Source: Leptospira ilyithenensis
GTDB taxonomy: Bacteria; Spirochaetota; Leptospiria; Leptospirales; Leptospiraceae
Length of the DNA stretch: 64,000 nt
NCBI RefSeq assembly: GCF_004771005.1
Contig: NZ_RQHV01000050.1
Location: 145,469 to 209,468, forward strand
Reading direction: 5' to 3'
Shown: positions 24,605 to 33,013 of the stretch, in pieces
How the letters are laid out: each line of letters opens with the position of its first letter
Numbering within the stretch: position 1 is the first letter of the stretch
Translations under genes and position numbers: made by a program
The notes under the pieces: model-generated
Told to the model about the DNA's origin: nothing
The model's database searches: none
What the model saw: the letters and a program-made list of their open reading frames with translations, nothing else

Positions 24605-25869
24605 TTTACGTTGATATCCAATCCCACCGAATAAGGGGGAACAATCGGATCAGTGACGGTTTTTCCCCTTTCGACCAATGTTTCCATTTGTTTGCGAATC
24701 TCAATCAGAATTGAAGCGATTCCTTCCCGTTTATTGGACTGGTAATCCCGAAAGAAAGGTTTCACGGAAAAAGCGGGAGAAACTAAAACATGAGCGGTAT
24801 TTGCTCTCAATTCCGTTTTTCCGAAGATATGTTTTTCAAAACTGTAGATCCACTCGAACAAACGTTCGGCGGAAGGCCATTGGATCAGGTTTTTAGGTTT
24901 TGTGATTAGAAAAGTATAAGCCATATCTACAAGTTGCCTTGCTCTTTGAATATCTTTTTCAGTAAGATGTTTCGGAGTATTGGGAAGAGGAGTTCCTGCC
25001 TCAATGCTATCCAAAGAAGTAAATAGATCCCTGATTTTTTGTATAGCATGGTCCGTATCATGAAAGGTAACATTTAAAATGGCTGCGGCTTGGTTTAAAG
25101 CGGTATGGCGTGCCCTACCCAATCTGTAATCAAAATCTTTTCCTTCTATATCTGTCCTGGTAACACCTAATTCATATTCGGTTTCTTCCAAAAGAACCCT
25201 GCCTACCGTTAAAAATCTGCGAAGAAGTGTTCTCCCTCCGGGGAAAATTTTCAACTTCTTTTCTATTCGTTGTAAGGAAGTCTCCACTTGATTTAAAATA
25301 CTATCTCTCGACCCGGAGATTGCATATTTAACGAATGTAGGCTGGATGAATAAATCTGCGGTGGGATCTTTTTTCAAGGCATCTTCCAATCCCCAAAAAG
25401 CAAGCTGCGCCATGCCGGGCATAAAAGGAACCAAGTTGTCATTTTCTCCCGAGCGCATTCCTTCCGGGTACAAAACCAATTTGCCTTCCGGTTCGGATAA
25501 AATCTTGCGAGCCATCTTGATCGCATCCCTATCGGCTCCACCAGATAACACGGAAAAGGCGCCAACTCTTTTGATCACTTCTCCTACGATTCCGAATCCC
25601 CAATTGAATATATTTCGGGAAGCCATATAATGAAAACGGGTTCCTATTTTATTGGCAAGGTAATATGCAATGGCAGGTTCCGTATCGGAAGGATGATTGG
25701 AGAGATAGATAAATCTTTTTTTGCGAAGATCCTGTAGTTGTTTTTCATCTTCCCGTCTGATCTCCACTCCGTCCAGATTGAACATTAACTTTGTAATGAT
25801 AGGAAAACCCAGATCAAGAGTCCAAGCTAAAGGTAGCTCAAAAGAAGGGGGGATAAATGATGATTTCAT
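24601..25869 (-). CDS. Glycerol-3-phosphate/1-acylglycerol-3-phosphate acyltransferase-like protein
   Basis: 422 residues with a PlsC-type domain in the N-terminal half. The catalytic NHxxD-type motif is YLSNHPSDTEPAIAYYLANK, followed by GAFSVLSGGADRDAIKMARK and the substrate motif LVLYPEGMRSGENDNLVPF. The C-terminal 200 residues are unusual for PlsC and include repeated basic stretches (RIEKKLKIFPGGRTLLRRF). It probably transfers an acyl chain to a glycerophosphate-like acceptor at the inner membrane. It converges on the OmpA-family gene with a four-base overlap and is 49 bases upstream of the sulfatase-fold gene's stop on the same strand. It is distinct from the shorter plsC at 60.7 kb. Confidence 0.82.
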   Translation of the reverse strand: MKSSFIPPSFELPLAWTLDLGFPIITKLMFNLDGVEIRREDEKQLQDLRKKRFIYLSNHPSDTEPAIAYYLANKIGTRFHYMASRNIFNWGFGIVGEVIKRVGAFSVLSGGADRDAIKMARKILSEPEGKLVLYPEGMRSGENDNLVPFMPGMAQLAFWGLEDALKKDPTADLFIQPTFVKYAISGSRDSILNQVETSLQRIEKKLKIFPGGRTLLRRFLTVGRVLLEETEYELGVTRTDIEGKDFDYRLGRARHTALNQAAAILNVTFHDTDHAIQKIRDLFTSLDSIEAGTPLPNTPKHLTEKDIQRARQLVDMAYTFLITKPKNLIQWPSAERLFEWIYSFEKHIFGKTELRANTAHVLVSPAFSVKPFFRDYQSNKREGIASILIEIRKQMETLVERGKTVTDPIVPPYSVGLDINVN

Positions 25870-25918
25870 ATATAGTGTCTAGATAGAATGTACGAAACTA
25901 GTAAGGTTTTCTAGCATT

Positions 25919-28234
25919 TTATTCATGAATGTAGCCCCAAGTCTCCAGAATTTTTTTCACTTCCTTCCCCATCTCTTTTTGTGCAGTGGATTCGGAGTCT
26001 CCGCTGAAACTTGCATCATTATAAATCCAAGGCAGACCGGACTTATCCCAACCGGAAGGTTCCCTTTCCGAAGTTAGTAATTCTTTCAAAAGCCTGGGAG
26101 TCGCCCAAACAAATTCCAAACCCCATCGACCTACCCGGTAGGAAACTGGCAAACCGTCCCGATAGAGTCTGAAATCCGCTTCCAATTCAGGATTTACAGT
26201 GAGAAATATAAGTTCTTCCGAGTTCCCGCTTATATTCTTTTGATACTGGATTTGTTTTGCCGAAGTCGATTGAATCAAAGTATCTTTGGGAACTATCCAA
26301 TCATAGATCGATCCCTGGACTTGTAAATTCCCACTGTCGTTGCAAACGGATTTTCCGCAAGGCGGCAATTGCAGATGAATTTTGTTTCTATTCAAAAACC
26401 GACCTGTTTGGAAAATCTCGCGCGCAGAAGAAAGTAAGGCTTGCGAATCACGACTTGTATCTTGTGAAAGATTTGTTTTTTCTGCCGGATCTTTTTTTAA
26501 ATCATATAATTCTTCCGACATCGTATGAGCTTCTCCGTCGAATTTTCGCCTAACGGTAGTAAAACCAGGATACCTTCTGATATATTTGAACTCTTCCGTG
26601 CGCAATGACTCGGACATCCTTCCTTCCGTATAAATGGTTTTTTCCTTTGGATTTTCAGAATCCCCGAAAATAAACGAAGAATAATCAACTCCCCTGAACT
26701 GTTTGGGATCGAACGGCAGATTCAGTAGTCCTAGCACAGTCGGGACCAAGGACAAAAGGGATGACTGACCGGAAATTTTTCGATTTTCTATTTTTGCTTC
26801 AACCGACCTGGGGGGTTTGATAAAATAAGGGACATTGATTTCTTCGTCATAATGGGTTTCTCCATGACCAAAACGGGTCTTCATGATAAAATGATAACTA
26901 TAATCATGATGAGGACTGAACAATTCTCCATGATCTCCGGTAACAATGATCAGACTGTCATCATATAGGTTTTTATCTTTCAGGGTTTTTAGCAAACGAC
27001 CGACTTCACGATCCGTATAAAACATTTCTCCGATATAACGCTGAACAGGTGATTCGAATTTATAAAACACTTCGGGAGGAATCATCTTTTTGACAAGAGC
27101 CATATCTTCCGAAGGAGGAGAATAGGAAGCATGGGGAGTATTCAAATTGAAATGAAGGAAAAAAGGTCTTTGCCCGATTTCATCTACAAAAGAAACAGCA
27201 TGATCCGTGAGCGCGGGAGTATCCAAAATATCCATCCCCACTTGGAAAGAATTATGAAATCCCAAATCAATTCCCACGGTTGTGTAATCCAAAAAGAAGA
27301 CATTATTCATCACCGTTTTGGTATAATATCCGTTCTCTCTCAAAATGTTTGTTAGATTGTATCTCTTTTTGCCGTAATAAACCTTTCTTTGATAAGGCTT
27401 TGTAGTAAACCAGGAATTGCCGAGACCCAGATTGGAAGAATATTCCGAATGAAAAAAAGATATCATCGAAGGTTTCGTCCAATTTCCGTTGGAAAAAGGA
27501 TTTTCAAAAAACACGGATTCTTTTGCCAACTGATCCATATTAGGCGTAATTGGATAAGGAAATCCGTATGATCCGAAAAAATCTTTTCTCGCCGAATCCA
27601 AAACAATCAAAATCACGTTTGGTTTTTTAGAATGGTCTTGAAAATAAAGAATCGGTTCCGCCAAATACAGATGGGAATTCTCCGATTTCCAAATGAATTT
27701 GATATTTTGATGAACTGAGATCTGCAATCCGATCGATTTCCAATTTTCCCGATTGTCATCTTCAAAAACAAAGGATTGGATTTCTTTTCCGTCCACTTCC
27801 AAGGACAATGTTCCTTTCAAACCGGAAGAGTTGATACTTTCTCCCAGGATCCCGGCAGAGAATTTAAAATCATAATCACCTTTTTCAATTTTAAAAAAAT
27901 AACTGGAGTTTGGTGGTAAATACAACGCGTCCAGGGAATGATTGATAAATAGAGTTTTGTCCGTATTGAAAGTGATCTGGGTATTTTCCCATTTTCTTTC
28001 GATGGGCAAACCCGAATGTCTTCCCGGATTTTTTTTCCAGTGGTAAGGAAGAGGATCTTTGTCGGGAAATTTTCCCTCCACCTTCGTGCCGGGCAACGCC
28101 AACAAACGAGTCAGATCGTATGCAATTCCGGTTTGGTCTTTTTGTTCCGAGCAAAATTCCAAACCCCCGCAAAAAATCAAAAGGAAAAACGGATTTAAAA
28201 ATCGGAACTTGATTTGAGAAAAAGGAAAGTACAT
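25919..28234 (-). CDS. Sulfatase/alkaline-phosphatase-superfamily lipoprotein
   Basis: About 771 residues. The ATG at 28234 gives a signal peptide ending LIFCGGLEFC; an upstream start at 28357 would add 41 residues. Residues about 200-600 are a sulfatase fold: PNVILIVLDSARKDFFGSYG (metal Asp), SNGNWTKPSMISFFHSEYSS and LIIVTGDHGELFSPHHDYSY. The usual formylglycine CxPxR motif is absent. TKPS occupies its place, so a Thr or Ser nucleophile of the phosphoglycerol or phosphoethanolamine transferase type is likelier than a true sulfatase. FGHGETHYDEEINVPYFIK completes the metal site. A beta-sandwich domain precedes it and about 150 residues follow. The substrate is unknown, perhaps envelope glycolipid. 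Confidence 0.82.
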   Translation of the reverse strand: MYFPFSQIKFRFLNPFFLLIFCGGLEFCSEQKDQTGIAYDLTRLLALPGTKVEGKFPDKDPLPYHWKKNPGRHSGLPIERKWENTQITFNTDKTLFINHSLDALYLPPNSSYFFKIEKGDYDFKFSAGILGESINSSGLKGTLSLEVDGKEIQSFVFEDDNRENWKSIGLQISVHQNIKFIWKSENSHLYLAEPILYFQDHSKKPNVILIVLDSARKDFFGSYGFPYPITPNMDQLAKESVFFENPFSNGNWTKPSMISFFHSEYSSNLGLGNSWFTTKPYQRKVYYGKKRYNLTNILRENGYYTKTVMNNVFFLDYTTVGIDLGFHNSFQVGMDILDTPALTDHAVSFVDEIGQRPFFLHFNLNTPHASYSPPSEDMALVKKMIPPEVFYKFESPVQRYIGEMFYTDREVGRLLKTLKDKNLYDDSLIIVTGDHGELFSPHHDYSYHFIMKTRFGHGETHYDEEINVPYFIKPPRSVEAKIENRKISGQSSLLSLVPTVLGLLNLPFDPKQFRGVDYSSFIFGDSENPKEKTIYTEGRMSESLRTEEFKYIRRYPGFTTVRRKFDGEAHTMSEELYDLKKDPAEKTNLSQDTSRDSQALLSSAREIFQTGRFLNRNKIHLQLPPCGKSVCNDSGNLQVQGSIYDWIVPKDTLIQSTSAKQIQYQKNISGNSEELIFLTVNPELEADFRLYRDGLPVSYRVGRWGLEFVWATPRLLKELLTSEREPSGWDKSGLPWIYNDASFSGDSESTAQKEMGKEVKKILETWGYIHE

Positions 28235-28464
28235 CCAAGAACAAGGATTTGGAAATTGTGTGGGGAGGAAATTCGATAATTGAAAAAGACAAAGAGAAAA
28301 TATCGGAAAAACCTGTTGGAAAATAAGGCCCGGAGGCAACCGACCGAACTCTCCCAAAGAGATCTCCCAACCGTATGCAAAATATTACGGGAACTGCCAT
28401 TCCAGCAATCGAATACGGTTGGGAAAGAGGAGCACTGATGTCTCCGAAGGGTTTGGAAAAAGCT

Positions 28465-28500
28465 TAAATGCAAAAATAATATTTTTTATTTTCGCATTTA
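28465..28500. other. AT-rich hairpin in the gap before the toxin-antitoxin islet
   Basis: TAAATGC (28465-28471) pairs with GCATTTA (28494-28500), and the inner A-rich and T-rich arms pair further with one mismatch. It could be a bidirectional terminator or border of the accessory islet. The remaining 28235-28464 shows nothing supportable apart from an optional N-terminal extension of the sulfatase-fold gene. Confidence 0.35.
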
Positions 28501-28519
28501 CATACTCGGCTGATTCCAA

Positions 28520-28711
28520 GGAAATAAGTCGAAAAAAGAGAACTTACACAAAAAGATTTGGCGGCAAAAAATCGAAACTTCACAACCAACGATGGCTAGA
28601 ATCGAATCGGGAAATTACGAGAATCTTTCTCTTTCATTTATTGATTGTTATGCGAAATCGTTGAAATGTATTCCTCCAAACATAGATAATACTTTTGTAG
28701 CGAATCAATAA
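28520..28711 (+). pseudogene. Frameshifted XRE-family helix-turn-helix regulator (antitoxin-like)
   Basis: Reading frames joined at two six-A runs give a clear Cro/C1-type helix-turn-helix. The first segment is EISRK, then KRELTQKDLAAK in a second frame, then IETSQPTMARIESGNYENLS with the tail SLSFIDCYAKSLKCIPPNID in a third, ending at TAA 28709-28711. The switches lie at A-runs 28532-28537 and 28566-28571. Removing one A from each run restores one continuous frame. The sequence is typical of antitoxins of HigA/RelB-like systems. No complete start is visible upstream. It lies 57 bases ahead of the BrnT-like toxin gene. Sequencing error at homopolymers is an alternative to true decay. Confidence 0.7.
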
Positions 28712-28768
28712 GGAATGTTATTAAAAAATCATTGACACAAGGCACACATTGTCATCACATTTACATAG

Positions 28769-29062
28769 GTGAAAAATTATCGCTGGGATCTGGAAAAAGA
28801 CGAGATTTTAAGAAAAGAAAGGGGGATTTCTTTCGAATTAATTTTATACCAAATCGAAAACGGATTTCTCTTAGATATTATTAAACATCCAAATATAAAT
28901 AAATATCCGAACCAGTCTATTTTCATTATTGAAATAGAAAACTATGCTTACTTAGTTCCATTTATTGAGACGAAAGATGAAATTTTTCTTAAAACAATTA
29001 TCCCTAGCAGAAAAGCTACTCGCAATTATCTTTTAAAGGAAGGCGGAGACGATGAAATCTAA
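28769..29062 (+). CDS. BrnT-family type II toxin
   Basis: 97 residues. BrnT toxins are small RelE-fold ribonucleases that block translation. The family pattern is seen in YRWDLEKDEILRKERGISFE (W-x-x-x-K then GISF) and in FLKTIIPSRKATRNYLL near the C-terminus, with the central LLDIIKHPNINKYPNQSIFI. It belongs to the divergent group with KERGISFE rather than classical KHGVSFE. The start is GTG at 28769, without a good ribosome-binding site. The 3' end overlaps the antitoxin start by 11 bases, as usual for toxin-first brnTA operons. Base composition is more AT-rich than that of the flanking housekeeping genes. Confidence 0.82.
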   Translation: MKNYRWDLEKDEILRKERGISFELILYQIENGFLLDIIKHPNINKYPNQSIFIIEIENYAYLVPFIETKDEIFLKTIIPSRKATRNYLLKEGGDDEI

Positions 29063-29354
29063 AATTAACAAAGAATCCAAAAAACTTTCATCACTTTCTA
29101 AAGAAGAAGATGATATTCTCTCATCTTATGAAGCTGGTGAGTGGGTATCTGTAGGTCTAAATAAAAAATTGATTAGCAGATACCAGAAAGCAGCCTCTGC
29201 TACACTCGCAAAAAACAAAAGAATCAATATTAGGCTAAACCAATTAGATTTACAATCTATTCAAAAGAAAGCTTTTGAGGAAGGTTTACCTTATCAAACT
29301 TTTATTTCTAGTTTAATTCATAAGTTTGTCACCGGCAAACTAGTAGAAAAATAA
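29052..29354 (+). CDS. CopG/RHH-type antitoxin of the BrnT-like pair
   Basis: 100 residues. The N-terminal half is charged and helical (KKLSSLSKEEDDILSSYEAG). The C-terminal ribbon-helix-helix is KNKRINIRLNQLDLQSIQKK followed by GLPYQTFISSLIHKFVTGKL. This order, with the DNA-binding RHH at the C-terminus, matches BrnA-like and related CopG antitoxins, which neutralise the toxin and repress their own promoter. The ATG at 29052 has GGAG about six bases upstream inside the toxin gene. It should form a stable complex with the upstream toxin. Confidence 0.85.
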   Translation: MKSKINKESKKLSSLSKEEDDILSSYEAGEWVSVGLNKKLISRYQKAASATLAKNKRINIRLNQLDLQSIQKKAFEEGLPYQTFISSLIHKFVTGKLVEK

Positions 29355-29532
29355 TTCAAGTAATCAACGGCTTCGCATAACTACGCCTTACCGCTAGGCT
29401 GCGGGATTCGCTTTCGCTCACCCTTGCTCGGGCTAAAGCCACATTGTCCTCCGTAACGTTTCTTGCCTAAGCAAGAAAACAGGCCGACGCTAACGGCTTG
29501 ATGAGGCTCAGCTACGGATAACGTCAGTAGTG
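29355..29532. other. Structured non-coding stretch after the toxin-antitoxin pair
   Basis: GC is clearly higher here than in the toxin-antitoxin genes. The octamer AACGGCTT occurs at 29366-29373 and again at 29492-29499 in direct orientation. TTTCTTGC-CTAA-GCAAGAAA (29459-29478) is a perfect hairpin. On the minus strand both ends read GTTAT-CGNAG-like. It resembles the repeat-like tails often seen after small accessory cassettes, but the two ends point the same way, so it is not a folded attC site. Confidence 0.4.
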
Positions 29533-29640
29533 ATGGACGATATCACTTCTTACATTGCATTCGTAGGATTCGGAGATAAAGAAGAGAAAATCATAGCAGA
29601 AACAGCAATAATGATAGCTAGTTATTTATACAAAGAGTAA
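29533..29640 (+). CDS. Possible 35-residue small ORF of unknown function
   Basis: ATG at 29533 to TAA at 29638-29640. The peptide begins MDDITSYIAFVGFGDKEEK and ends IMIASYLYKE. Composition is protein-like and the C-terminal half would be helical, as at the end of a longer protein. There is no ribosome-binding site and a stop lies upstream in frame at 29491. It may be the tail of a lost gene. The gap 29641-29721 shows nothing further. Confidence 0.25.
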   Translation: MDDITSYIAFVGFGDKEEKIIAETAIMIASYLYKE

Positions 29641-29721
29641 CATAAACACTTTATAAAAAAAGTATTTCGGAAAACGACGTCTTGAGCGGAATCAGGTTCC
29701 ATCAGCTAATCGCAACTACCA

Positions 29722-32700
29722 TCACAAACAAACTCCGTCGTATTCCAAAGCACCCGCACTGTTTGGTGCCGTCCTTGTCGTTCCATAAAAATCGATCGTC
29801 GATCCACCCGTCCCGATCTGAGTCGTTTGGCATGGGGAATTCACGGTGAATGTCCAATTTTTATTGGTGCCGAAATTGGAAATGAACATAGGATTTTGCA
29901 GCAGGTTTCCCGTGGAAGAAATACCGTTCAGATGGTTGGCCGGACAACCGGCAATGGCAGGATAACCGACACCGCAGATCGTATCATAACTTTGGCTGGT
30001 ATTTCCGTTATAAAACAATACGGAGCAGTTGTGCATTACGTTCAGGTCGAATCTAAATAACGATGAAGCTGACGCGTATTTGACGCAATACCTCACATTG
30101 GTTAAAGATTCCACCATAAATATATTGTTTTGGATATCCGTTGCATTGGTTATCCCTTTTAAATTCAAGCCGACGGATTCGCTGGTAGGTACGGGTGAGG
30201 ATGTGGTACCGGAAGAAACGGTATTATTATAAACTTGAGTGACCGCATTATTTCCGTCTAACGTCATCCCTTCGGAAATCGCAGTCCCTGTCGCTGAAAT
30301 GCTAGTGCCTCCGTCTACAAAATTATTATGGATGGAAAAAGTGGCGCCGCTGAAAATCTGCAATCCCACCGAATATGCGTTATTTGATCCTAAATTCCGA
30401 CTCACTCCTCCGAAAACCCGATTCTGCTGAAACCGGGAAGCAGAAGTTCCATTGCTTAAATAAACTGCGTAACTAGCTGAGAAGCCTGCAGAGTCCGCAG
30501 TAGAAGTTCCCGCACTTACGGTATTTCCAAACATATCGAATGAGCCTGCTTGTGAATAGATTCCGAAACCGGTAGCAGTCCCTGCAGTGTTACTTACACT
30601 TCCTCCGGAAACGGTATTGTAATAAACATTTCCGCCTCCCGTCAGATAAATTCCGTAAGAAAACAAAACTCCGCTTCCTCCCAAAATCACATTTCCTTGT
30701 TTGGTGGCATTATTCCCCACGTTAAGTCCCATATTGGAAGCGAAATGAAGTCCTTTTGTAGTATTTGCGGAACCGCCCAAAATATAATTTCCGATTAAAA
30801 CCCCACCGATGGACTGTTGCAAGAAAAGACCGACACTGAGAGACCCTGCGGTTCCGGCTGTCACAGTACCTCCCGAAAAAACATTGAACCTTACCAATGT
30901 AAAGTCGGGAGAGGAAGTGGCATTTGCATACATTCCGTAAGTAATACAGCTAGGCGTATTGCAACTTCCTCCCAAAACCTGGTTGTATTGCAAAATGGGA
31001 TAGGTGGTGCTAACCGTGTTGTTATAATAAATTCCCGCCGTATTACAACTATTAGGCAAACACGCTCCTCCGAAAATGGAATTTAGCACAATTGCCCCCG
31101 CATTCGGATCGGCAAGACTGCTGCCTCCGAAATTTACCAAAGACAATCCCGCGACAGCATTGCCCGCGCCGCCTTCCAGGGAGTTATTGGAAACGATAGG
31201 ATTTCCTCCCAGAATATGCATAGCAGCCGAATCGGCAGTTGCTGCCACTGTGGCTCCGATCATACGAAAGCCGTCGATCACTGTTTTGTTGGAAATGGTA
31301 CTGTCAATCCAAAGGGTTGAACAAGGATTTACTCCGATCACTGCCGCAGTACACACAGCGGCGTTAGGTGTTGAGTTTCGAAGAATAGTCAATTTGGCGG
31401 ATGTATTTCTGGTAGCAAAACCTGTTCCGGCGGTGTAACCGCCGAAAAGAGAAATACCATCCCGAACCAGAATAAAATTTTTCGCCAAAGGAACGTCCGT
31501 CGCTTCATAGGTTCCGTCTTCCACAAGCACAACACAATCTTTAGTTGCAAAACAAGCGGAAACCACCAAATCATCAATCGCTTTGTGGACGGTTAAAAAC
31601 GGATCGGATACGGTTAGTCCGGTATTGGAATCATTTCCCGTAGTAGAAACGTAACGAATCGCAGAAGGTACCGTATAACGGAAACTTGTCGATGCATTGG
31701 CAAGACTGTTTCCGCCTACGCTGACACAACTCAAGGGGACAGCCTTGGAGCCCGGAGTCCAAGTGCTGACTCCCGGAGACAAAATTAAAGTATCATCCGG
31801 TATATTTGTAGTTGTGACGGAATACTGAATTGCGCCTGCATCGGCTCTCGGCATAACTGCGGCAGTGACAGGACAACTACCCGCATTCACAGCTTCTGAA
31901 AATTGCAATCTGACAGTTTGGTTCGGTAGTAAAGCGGAAAGATTGGCGGGAGTCTGTGCAAGCACACTGAAACAATTCACACTTGCAATAATGTTCGTAC
32001 CCGCGATTGTTCCGTTGACTGAACCGGTTAGGGCGCAAGTATGAAGCGCCGGTTGATTGGAGATGGAAAGGGAATAACCTGCACCGTTTACCAAATCACT
32101 GGGAAAATAATGTGTGCCGTTCGCACTGACAGTCAAAGATTCGGTGCCTTGATTGAGTGTCAGAGTTCCGGAAGCAAGACCGGTTACATTTACGGCGACA
32201 CCATATGAAGTAGCTGCACCACAACTAATAGAAAGGGAGGTGATATTGGCTGTGGAAAAAGTTCCGGAACCGCCGGTTAAAGTACAAGTTTGACTGGGAT
32301 GAGAAGGTTGGGTAGTAACTGAGACGGAATAAACACTTCCTTCCGCATATATATGGCTCGGAAAGGCAAAAGTTCCCGAGGGATTTGTAACTAAAGCCGT
32401 ATCGGTTCCGTTGTTCGTCAAAGTCACACCCGTAAAACCTAAAAGACCGGTGATATTTCCACCTAATGTATATTTAGTGGTATCGCAATTTATGTTGATG
32501 GATTTTACGTCACTCGTCCCCATTACTCCTTCTCCCCCGGACACGGTACAATTCTGAGTAGGTGAAGCAGGTTGTGTTTTCACTGTGACGGTATAATTGG
32601 AACCCGAAGGAATCATTTCGACAAAAGACTCTTCTCCGTTTTGAGAAATAGCTAGAGTGAACGAATTGTTTAAAGAAAGAACGAGGCCCTTTCCCGATAG

Positions 32701-32868
32701 ACCGTTTACAGTCACGAAAATTTTAGGAGCGGATGAACTTTTACTTTGAGTCCTCAGAAGGCTAAATGCGTCCAAAATGCTTTTTTCCAATTTTGGAATG
32801 CAAGCTTCCAAAAAGAGAAAGGAAAAAAGACTCAGAAAAAAGAGAAAGGACCGGCTCAAATGTGACAT
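29722..32868 (-). CDS. Large surface lipoprotein with Ig-like repeats and right-handed beta-helix
   Basis: About 1048 residues from the ATG at 32868. The signal peptide ends FLFLEAC; an upstream frame from 32967 only adds an unlikely leader. Three repeats of about 80 residues follow, each with a pattern like VNGLSGKGLVLSLNN ... VKTQPASPTQNCTVSGGEG. Next is a bacterial Ig-like segment (LPNQTVRLQFSEAVNAGSCP), then RYVSTTGNDSNTGLTVSDPF, the DUF1565 entry to a parallel beta-helix. The helix covers about 550 residues of repeats with recurrent NxVxGGS and IYxxxG patterns. The protein should be anchored to the outer membrane and exposed. Family members act in adhesion or polysaccharide binding, but no ligand is apparent. 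Low-complexity Gly/Ser/Thr/Asn content is high. Confidence 0.82.
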   Translation of the reverse strand: MSHLSRSFLFFLSLFSFLFLEACIPKLEKSILDAFSLLRTQSKSSSAPKIFVTVNGLSGKGLVLSLNNSFTLAISQNGEESFVEMIPSGSNYTVTVKTQPASPTQNCTVSGGEGVMGTSDVKSININCDTTKYTLGGNITGLLGFTGVTLTNNGTDTALVTNPSGTFAFPSHIYAEGSVYSVSVTTQPSHPSQTCTLTGGSGTFSTANITSLSISCGAATSYGVAVNVTGLASGTLTLNQGTESLTVSANGTHYFPSDLVNGAGYSLSISNQPALHTCALTGSVNGTIAGTNIIASVNCFSVLAQTPANLSALLPNQTVRLQFSEAVNAGSCPVTAAVMPRADAGAIQYSVTTTNIPDDTLILSPGVSTWTPGSKAVPLSCVSVGGNSLANASTSFRYTVPSAIRYVSTTGNDSNTGLTVSDPFLTVHKAIDDLVVSACFATKDCVVLVEDGTYEATDVPLAKNFILVRDGISLFGGYTAGTGFATRNTSAKLTILRNSTPNAAVCTAAVIGVNPCSTLWIDSTISNKTVIDGFRMIGATVAATADSAAMHILGGNPIVSNNSLEGGAGNAVAGLSLVNFGGSSLADPNAGAIVLNSIFGGACLPNSCNTAGIYYNNTVSTTYPILQYNQVLGGSCNTPSCITYGMYANATSSPDFTLVRFNVFSGGTVTAGTAGSLSVGLFLQQSIGGVLIGNYILGGSANTTKGLHFASNMGLNVGNNATKQGNVILGGSGVLFSYGIYLTGGGNVYYNTVSGGSVSNTAGTATGFGIYSQAGSFDMFGNTVSAGTSTADSAGFSASYAVYLSNGTSASRFQQNRVFGGVSRNLGSNNAYSVGLQIFSGATFSIHNNFVDGGTSISATGTAISEGMTLDGNNAVTQVYNNTVSSGTTSSPVPTSESVGLNLKGITNATDIQNNIFMVESLTNVRYCVKYASASSLFRFDLNVMHNCSVLFYNGNTSQSYDTICGVGYPAIAGCPANHLNGISSTGNLLQNPMFISNFGTNKNWTFTVNSPCQTTQIGTGGSTIDFYGTTRTAPNSAGALEYDGVCL

Positions 32869-33013
32869 AAACTTTATTTTGATCCCTTCTCTATAGTACA
32901 ACAATCCAAGCTTGTTCATTTTCTTTTTTTTACCACAAATATAACTCATACCGTTCGATACTGCCATGAAAAGTTCTTTCTTTTTCCCTTTCCTACCGTG
33001 AATTTAGCATACT

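Noticed and set aside
29355..29532. Integron attC recombination site
   Set aside because: Candidate GTTAT/ATAAC ends point in the same direction rather than forming the required inverted R boxes, and no integrase or cassette array is present.
32869..32967. N-terminal extension of the beta-helix protein
   Set aside because: The extension ends before a normal lipoprotein signal beginning at the ATG at 32868.
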